NCBI RefSeq assembly: GCF_029227915.1
Contig: NC_079886.1
Coordinates: forward strand, 13,321,001-13,385,000
Source of the DNA: Hydractinia symbiolongicarpus
Lineage: Eukaryota; Cnidaria; Hydrozoa; Anthoathecata; Hydractiniidae
Reading direction: 5' to 3'
DNA: 64,000 bases
The notes under the pieces were generated by a model. That model did not search any database. It was not told the DNA's origin and saw nothing but the letters and a program-made list of their open reading frames with translations. The translations under genes were made by a program, and so were the position numbers. This document shows positions 57,770 to 64,000 of this stretch, one piece after another. Positions within the stretch are counted from its first letter, which is position 1; every line of letters starts with the position of its first letter.

Positions 57770-59090
57770 TCTTGATATGAAAAAGAAGCGACTGCAAGTA
57801 AAAAAAAGTATTGTAAGCTTCAAAGAAAATTGCAAGAGAATTGCTTTATAAATTGCTTTATATTTTTATAAGGAATGATTTGAGCCTGTGGCTTTTATTA
57901 TGTTGTGTCGAAAAAATATGAGGTTCGTGTTCTTTTAAAAAAGGACGTGTGTATATTTCGTGTTGACTCAAGAACCTTGTCAACGTATATATTATTTTGC
58001 GTCCTTTCCTACTCTAGGCCTTTTTTTCTTGCGTTCTTTTTATAAACAGCACTGGGAACGAGGGGTCAAGCGATATTTCAAGCCACAATGTTGCTTTGCT
58101 CTGCACCTGCACCGTAGTGCAAACAGCACCTTCACACGATCAATTATAACTTTCCTAAGTCTCGTGACGAAGACAATGTTTTCTTGATTATTATTTTCCA
58201 CAGAATGTCCTTTATCAACGCGCAGTACAGCAAATGGGGAAATTATTGGAAAGCCTTATCTCACTGTATAGGTATGAAAAAGAGACAACAGGCTTTGTAA
58301 ACGAGGTTGGACTTTAAAAACCTGCGGTAGTGCAAGTAACAGTCATTTCTAAATATAAAAAAATTCAACTTCACACAATCTGCCTTCCTTCAGTGCCAGA
58401 AAATATTGATATCTTTTAATTTTATTCAAAAAAAGAATAAACTGCAGGCTTGAACAGATACTTTACAGCAATATTTGCAAAAGCGTTAAACCATCACGTT
58501 TGCTTCCTAGCTTCGTATACGTCATTTGTTTATTTTTTTCGCATCCGCTGAAACTAGATCGTTTCGAAGAAGGCCGCCGTTACTGCCAAAGGTTGCACGT
58601 AGTATTTCTAACTTATATTAACGAATTGTAAAAATAATTATTAAATTCTGTAATAGTTTAACATTATCACCGATATAAGTTAAGTTTTTTGAGGTGGGGG
58701 TAACCTTTAAGATGTATAAACAAAGTGATGCAGGGTCGAAAGTTGGTGAATTTATCCAAACACAATGACTTTTTATCCCCAAATTTTACTAAAAACTAAG
58801 GTTCTCAAAAATTAAATTTTCGCAAGAATGTATATTGGCGGGAACATATTTTTGCGAATAGAGACAGTGGCAATCGAAGTATTTCGCGAAAAAGAAGAAT
58901 TTTTGCGAAATTCCGAAACGAAAATTTCATGGTAATTCTTAAATCTATATGCTATGATTTTAGGTGATGGACCGAAAGTCACGTGAAATATGAAGTCTGG
59001 CAAATTCAAACCATCCAATGGAAAAAAGTAGAAACCTGTTCTTGATCATTATTATTATTGTTATTATTTTTATTATTAACATTTTAACAA
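57770..59090. other. Spacer, nothing recognised
   Basis: No gene seen. At 58815-58930 TTTGCGAA/TTCGCGAA strings recur, resembling worn ends of a small palindromic repeat. Confidence 0.4.
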
Positions 59091-59099
59091 CTCGAAAAA

Positions 59100-59470
59100 A
59101 AAATCTATAAAGTGATTTTTTATCGTAATGGATTGGAGTCTTTTGAATACCCCCCTTTATTTTTGTCAAAACATTTGCAGTACGTGGAATTAGTAAACGA
59201 TTAGATGCAACATTTCCAGCAAGAATTTCAAAATCGAGAACATTGTCTCTCATATGACACACCACTAATCTTGTGCCATTGCACAATCCGTTTTATAGCA
59301 GGAGGGTTATTAATACACCTGAATTTCCAATAAACCCTGTGTGGCGGCATACTAGAGGGTGTAATGCTATTTAAAAACTCCATAGGATACATACCAGGTC
59401 CGACGACACGAATTTTTAAGTGGTGTGCCTAATGCATCAGCGCCAAAATGTTTGGCATTTGGACCCTCTA
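59100..59470 (-). pseudogene. Helitron-type PIF1 helicase fragment
   Basis: On the - strand YPMEFLNSITPSSMPPHRV (59380-59330) is followed, after a frame change, by MCNGTRLVVCHMRDNVLDFE and ILAGNVASNRLLIPR (59286-59190). The order EFLNS...PPH...LCNGTRL-V...V-IPR is typical of the C-terminal half of the PIF1-like helicase of Helitrons. Nothing of the Rep domain is seen nearby, so this is an isolated fragment. Confidence 0.75.
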
Positions 59471-59619
59471 AATTTAGAGTAGTTTTCTATTTTGAATAGC
59501 AAAAAAATCAGCTGCTCCCACTTTTTCCACGGCGGATTTGAAATGTAACTAAAAAATGTTTGAATTGCTACACACTGAAAACGGATATTTTTTATGAGGA
59601 GAAAATTATGAAACTGTTC

Positions 59620-60172
59620 CGACCCATATTGTCCGGTCGACCCATGTTGTCCGAAAAACGGCAACAACCCATATTGTCCGAGTCCAACCCATATCGTCGG
59701 GATAAAGTAAATACATTTTTATCGCTTGGTTAATTTTCAGAAAATACATCCTGTGTCAATGCTGACTGTTGGACCCTGAATAAGACCATTTAATGAAATT
59801 TAGAAGGTGACGCAAATCTCATTCTCATCTAAACCTTTTCAGACAACATGGGCTGGCATATTGCCGCTACCCATATTGTCCTAAACTTTTCTGGACAACC
59901 TTGGCAGACATATAGCCTTTACCCATATTGTCCTAAGCTTTTTCGGACAACATGGGCTGACATATAGCCTCTACCCATATTGTCCTAAACTTTTTCGGAC
60001 AACATTGACAGGCATATAGCCTCTACCCATATTGTCCTAAACTTTTTCGGACAACATGGGCAGGCATATAGCCTTTACCCATATTGTCCTAAACCTTTTT
60101 GGACAACATGGGCAGGCATATAGCATTGACCCATATTGTCCTAAACCTTCTAGCTCAACATGGGCAGGCACA
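59620..60172. repeat. 52-bp minisatellite in which each unit is a hairpin
   Basis: Units beginning ACCCATATTGTCC start at 59869, 59921, 59973, 60025, 60077 and 60129, exactly 52 bp apart. A partial unit precedes (59826) and looser copies lie at 59620-59700. In each, CCCATATTGTCC is followed by CTAAACTTTTTC-like bases and then GGACAACATGGG. This gives a 12-bp stem with one mismatch and an 11-base loop, then CAGGCATATAGCCT. Confidence 0.9.
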
Positions 60173-60174
60173 AA

Positions 60175-60620
60175 TCCAATAAAAAAAACACAAAACAGTG
60201 CAAATTTTTTGAATGAATAAAAGTCAGGCATATATTATTTATTGTTGAATTCAAAATTGGTTTCAAATAAAGATTAAAATGCAGTCCAATGAAGTTAACC
60301 AATACAAACGTTGTAAAAAGATTGTGCCTTTACTTAGCAATTTCTACTTGGCATTTAAGCCCCATGTCAAAAAATTAAATTGTGTTCTATATCTTTTCTT
60401 TGCTGGACAAAACATAATATGCACTTACAAAAACATCTCTATAATAGCCATCAAACAATCAAATTGATTTAGACAGGATTCAAACCTGCATTTCCCTGTT
60501 AACAGGACATCCTACCTATTGGATGACTCAATCGTAAGTCAAAATTATTAGACATACAAACTAAACTTACATTTTTTGTGATTAGTTGGTGGAAAATAAC
60601 TCTTAAAAGATTGTTTGTTT
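60175..60620. other. Spacer, nothing recognised
   Basis: AT-rich with no supported gene, between the minisatellite and the first Helitron of the 60.6-kb pair. Confidence 0.4.
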
Positions 60621-60621
60621 A

Positions 60622-61199
60622 TCTCTATAATAATACGCCAGTTCCGTGTGTCTGTAACAGGCAAAGTGGATGTCTTCATTTTCCTTTGATGTTGCCGAAA
60701 AATGCATGTCTAATATGTTAAATTTGCTGACGTTACGACGCGACGAAAATAACACTACTTTAACGTCAATATCCTATATAAAATTAATGAAACTATTACA
60801 GTGCACCTAAAACTTTGAGGCCAAATAACTTGGAAACGAGGTGGTGACGTCAATGATTTTTCACCGCGTGGGTAACTAGGGACCAACTAGGACCAATTTG
60901 GGTAATTTTCCCAAACCTGGGTCCCCGAATCCGTTTCGGAATGGACGGGTTGATGACGTCATCGAAAAACCTTCAAATCCTAATATCTCTGCAACCGTTT
61001 GTCAAAAATACGCGATCCTATACATTTTCTTGCTCAGCGTTTCAAGATCTATACGATGAAGGCAACAGGCATACACATTTCTGAAAAAAAACATTTTGTG
61101 TTCTGACATGTCTCTGCTGACGTCATCAAAATTTAAATGACGGTTGTTTTTCTCTGTTATCCTGCCTAAGTGGATTTTTCCACGGGCCTTATCGACTAG
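60622..61199 (+). mobile_element. Non-autonomous Helitron (578 bp)
   Basis: Begins TCTCTATAATAATACGCCAG after A (60621). Ends with the hairpin GTGGA-TTTT-TCCAC (61170-61183), GGGCCTTATCGA and CTAG (61196-61199), followed by T. It has the same family signature as the copies at 42-44 kb, in the opposite orientation. Internal sequence includes GTGACGTCAATGATTTTTCA and GATGACGTCATCG. Confidence 0.92.
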
Positions 61200-61363
61200 T
61201 CTATATAATAATACGCCAGTTCCGTGTGTCTGTCTGTCACTTTTGCAAAGTGGATTACATTCTTCAAAATTTTCTTTAACAAATTCTATAAAACATCGCC
61301 TATAAAATTGTTCTGTAATTTACCAAACTTTACGATAAAATAGTGTTAAAAACTGAGGACACG
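61200..61363 (+). mobile_element. 5' part of a second Helitron, cut by a retroelement
   Basis: TCTATATAATAATACGCCAG starts at the base after the previous CTAG. The next 145 bp match the 5' region of the 43407-43961 copy (TTTGCAAAGTGGATTACATT, TACCAAACTTTACG). It stops where the gypsy LTR begins. Its 3' part would lie beyond the retroelement, outside the window. Confidence 0.85.
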
Positions 61364-61484
61364 TGTGTTCAACATAATCTATTCTCAAAAATAATAATAT
61401 TTACAGTTCTTCTTTCGTACTTGTTTTCGACATGTTCTCCATCGTATAGCGTGTACTCCATTAAAGTGTGTATTCGCTATAACA
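61364..61484 (-). repeat. Probable 3' LTR of the Ty3/gypsy element
   Basis: On the - strand it would start TGTTATAGCG at 61484, directly after a purine run CAGGGGAAGA that fits a polypurine tract. It would end ...GTTGAACACA near 61364. TG...CA ends fit an LTR. At about 120 bp it is short, and without the other LTR the borders are provisional. Confidence 0.5.
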
Positions 61485-61614
61485 TCTTCCCCTGAAACAG
61501 CAAAACAAAAGAGAAGCAACTTGTCCTATACATAACATAAATTTCTAACATAACTACGTGTCTGTCTAAACGTCTGTCGAATTGCTATCTACAGATGTCT
61601 TGAAAGTTCATTGG

Positions 61615-64000
61615 TTAGTGTGTTTTCCATTCTTGTATTGGTCTTCTATATCGTTTTGGATATGTCTTTCTCGACTGCGGTTCTTTCGACGTTCGCTGTG
61701 ACGCAGAGTTGTTTGTCATGGTTGTTTTAGAAGTAGATTTGGGGCCGCTATTCTCAAGTTCAGGTCTGTGAACGGTAACATGGTGTTCCTCATCATCCTC
61801 ATCCGCAGTGTCTATTTTTATTGGCACATGTTTGGCAGTATCTGGAATTGGTTTGAAATGAGATATGTTGCGGGTGATCTGGTGTTCTGTTTCCTTATTC
61901 ATCGCAGTGATCATCGTTCCTTTGATATCAGTAACGTGGTATGGATTCGGATTGAAAGGAGGTGTCACTTTGTTTATCTTTTTCTGTTTCACCAGAACGC
62001 GGTCACCGATGTTTAGTTCTTGTTCTTGTGTGTATCTGTTGTTATCGGCATATTCTTTTGCTTTTTGTTTACTGTCTTGGTCATTTTTGTTTAACTGTAG
62101 TTCGATGGAGTCGTCAACTTTGCTAAAAAAGTCGGGAATAGCACATCGTATTTTGCGATTATACATAAGGTCGGCTGGAGGAATATTTGTTGTAGAATGA
62201 GGTGTTATACGGTACGCCATCAAGAAGTTCTGCACTTCTTCGACGTACGACTTGTTTTCAATGTGTGCTGTACAGATTATTTTCGTCAATGGTAACATGA
62301 ATCTCTCGACCTCGCCATTCGCTTGTGGCCATAAGGGCGTAACCCTCCTATGATATATTCTCCTCTTTTCCATATATCTTTTCACTTCACTGGAACGAAA
62401 CGGCGGTCCGTTATCGGAAACAAGTGTTTCCGGATTTCCAAAGTGTGCAAAGGTATCGTTACAAATGTTGGTGAAGTTCTTTGCTGTGGTATTGTTTGTG
62501 AATGCCACGACAGGATATCTACTCCGCTGATCTATCATTACTAAGGCATACTTATTGTCAGGGAGCGGTCCCAAGTAATCTGCGTTGACTGTTTGCCATA
62601 TACGAGCCGGTAATTCTGTTGGCTGGATGGGTGGTAGCGTAGATTTCTTGCTGACAGATTGACATGGAATGCAGTTGTTTACTTCATCTGTTACTAGTTT
62701 GTCCATGCCGGTGAACCAAACTTTACTTCGCAGAAGGGCTTTTGTTTTTGATAATCCCTGATGACCAACGTGGGCAAGTTTAACTACTGTACGGTGGTAT
62801 ATTCTTGGTAATACAATTCGTTTGTCCTTCAGTATTAGATTCTGTTCTGAATTCAAGGTTAAGGAATCTTTTATTTTGTGGAAGTGTTTTAATAACTTTT
62901 TTTCGTCTGATTCTGGAGCTTCTTCCAGATGTCGCCATTTGTTTGTGCTAATGATTAATATCAATTGTTTTAATGCTGGGTCAGCTAGTGTGGCGGTTTT
63001 TATATCATTAATGTCTAAAGCGTTTGGTGTTGCGTACGACGTGAGAAAATTAACGTGTTTTTCGATGTATTTTGTATCTGTGCCAATAGACGTTGGATTT
63101 CGGCTTAGGTAGTCACATATGTTATCTGCAGAACTGACGTAATCTGTTTTAAAGTTGTACCTCTGTAGTCGCAACATCATTCGTTCAATTCGCGGGGGCG
63201 GTGTTGATTTGGGATTGTTCAGTATATTTACTAATGCTTTGTTGTCGCTAAAAAGTGTGAAGTGCTTTCCGTAAAGGTACAAATTGTTTTTTTCACATGC
63301 ATAAGTCGCTGCTAAACATTCCCGTTCTATCTGGGAGTAATTCATTTCCGGTTGCGTAAGTGATCTTGAAGAGTAAGATATCACATCTATGTCATTTTCT
63401 TACAATTTTTTTGAAGTAGGATCGCTGAAATTCCCACTGGGCTTGCATCGCAGAACAAGAGTGTTTCTTTGTTTTCGTCAAAGTATGACAGACACGACTT
63501 TTCGGATAATGTTGTTGTCAAAGTTACAAACGCTTCTTGGCATTCTGTATTCCACTCAAATTTTACATCTTTTCGCGTTAAACGTCGGAGAGGATAAGTA
63601 ATGGTACTGTAGTTCGGAATGAATCTTTTCAAATAATTAATCATCCCCAAAAAGCTTCTTAATGATTTGACGTCTGTAGGTCGGTTGACGTTTAAAAGAC
63701 CGTTAATTTTTGTCGGACTTGGTCTCATCCCCTCTGCTGAAAACACATAGCCGAAATACTCAAGGTTATGTTGGTCAAACAAGCATTTGTGTAGGTTTAA
63801 TGTTATACCCTTATCCGATAGTGTCTTAAACACTTGTGTCAAGATTCTGTCATGTTCTTCTGTCGTTTTTGCGTAAACTAGTATGTCATCGGCAATATTG
63901 TCTGCACCGTTTATGTCTGAAAGTATTGATTGGATCGTATGTTGTAGTTCCTCTGAAGCACTATTTGCACCAAATATTAATCGTTTGTACTGCATAATTT
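61615..64000 (-). pseudogene. Ty3/gypsy retrotransposon pol (RT, RNase H, integrase), partial
   Basis: The gene enters from the window end. The frame 63995-63387 holds the second half of reverse transcriptase, with the catalytic block as IADDILVY, FGYVFSAEGM, SFLGMINYLKRFIPNYS, and the start of RNase H (LFCDASPVG). The frame 63384-61615 (589 residues) continues RNase H (ERECLAATYA). The integrase follows: a zinc-binding HVGH...CIPCQ, then the DDE core at NADYLGPL, LVSDNGPPF and NGEVERF. Its tail is basic. The two frames are separated by a one-base shift at an A-run near 63395, inside RNase H. It is either an inactivating indel or a sequencing error. The rest of the element (gag, protease, RT fingers, 5' LTR) is beyond 64000. 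The reading frames are otherwise clean, so the insertion is young compared with its neighbours. Confidence 0.92.

Noticed and set aside
57448-57780. Frame with an Arg-Glu repeat.
   Set aside because: Created by the GA microsatellite and the 29-bp tandem repeat. No other coding sign.
59826-60172. CRISPR-like regular array.
   Set aside because: The whole 52-bp unit is repeated, with no unique spacers, and the context is eukaryotic. It is a minisatellite.
61768-62544. Several + strand frames of 60-110 codons opposite the gypsy pol.
   Set aside because: Antisense shadows of a clear 589-codon gene.

Overview
This window is AT-rich eukaryotic DNA. It has no operons and no ribosome-binding sites. 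It does have short GT-AG exons, long non-coding stretches and many decayed transposable elements. The mix of families (Helitrons with CTAG ends, a Helentron-like Rep/helicase/endonuclease, Crypton-like and Harbinger elements, CR1/L2-like LINEs, a YqaJ nuclease, a DUF6589-like gene, tRNA-type SINEs) suggests an invertebrate. I would guess a cnidarian, perhaps a hydrozoan. That is inference from family content, not a species call.

The one gene I can recognise as an ordinary host gene is BLOC1S1 (GCN5L1). Two of its exons lie on the + strand at 13350-13422 and 20926-21143, and they join in frame across an intron of about 7.5 kb full of repeats. I did not find its first or last exon. Almost everything else is mobile or repetitive.

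Layout. 1-7.5 kb: LINE remnant, 52-bp tandem repeat, a Tc1/mariner transposase on the - strand with an apparent intron, and a 1051-bp MITE (6419-7469) carrying a 53-bp minisatellite. 9-10.4 kb: decayed YqaJ-type nuclease gene. 13-21 kb: BLOC1S1, with a SINE, a MITE, a LINE 3' end, a Helitron fragment and 171-bp repeats in its intron. 23.9-28 kb: a multi-exon, partly decayed Crypton-like tyrosine recombinase gene on the - strand, with a TTAACCC MITE inside it. 28.6-33.4 kb: a ruined Helentron-like gene. 35-41 kb: Helitron piece, hAT-like remnant, Harbinger element (MADF gene + strand, transposase - strand), pogo/Tigger-type MITE, SINEs and a perfect 82-bp inverted repeat.

42.2-44.4 kb: a roughly 110-bp tandem array split by two head-to-tail Helitrons. 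45.2-47.1 kb: DUF6589-like pseudogene. 47.5-49.7 kb: short RecQ-like helicase ORF interrupted exactly by a 1424-bp Helitron. 50.7-51.5 kb: Tigger-type deletion derivative encoding a small HTH protein. 53.8-56.8 kb: spliced, MULE-like gene on the - strand. 59-60.2 kb: Helitron-type helicase piece and a hairpin-bearing 52-bp minisatellite. 60.6-64 kb: a Helitron followed directly by a second one, which is cut off by a Ty3/gypsy element whose pol runs off the window end.

No complete autonomous element is visible, so most of the window is a record of insertion, internal deletion and decay. The clearest results are base-exact: Helitron borders proven by restored flanks at 42509/43962 and 47587/49012, and two CTAG|TC Helitron-Helitron junctions.
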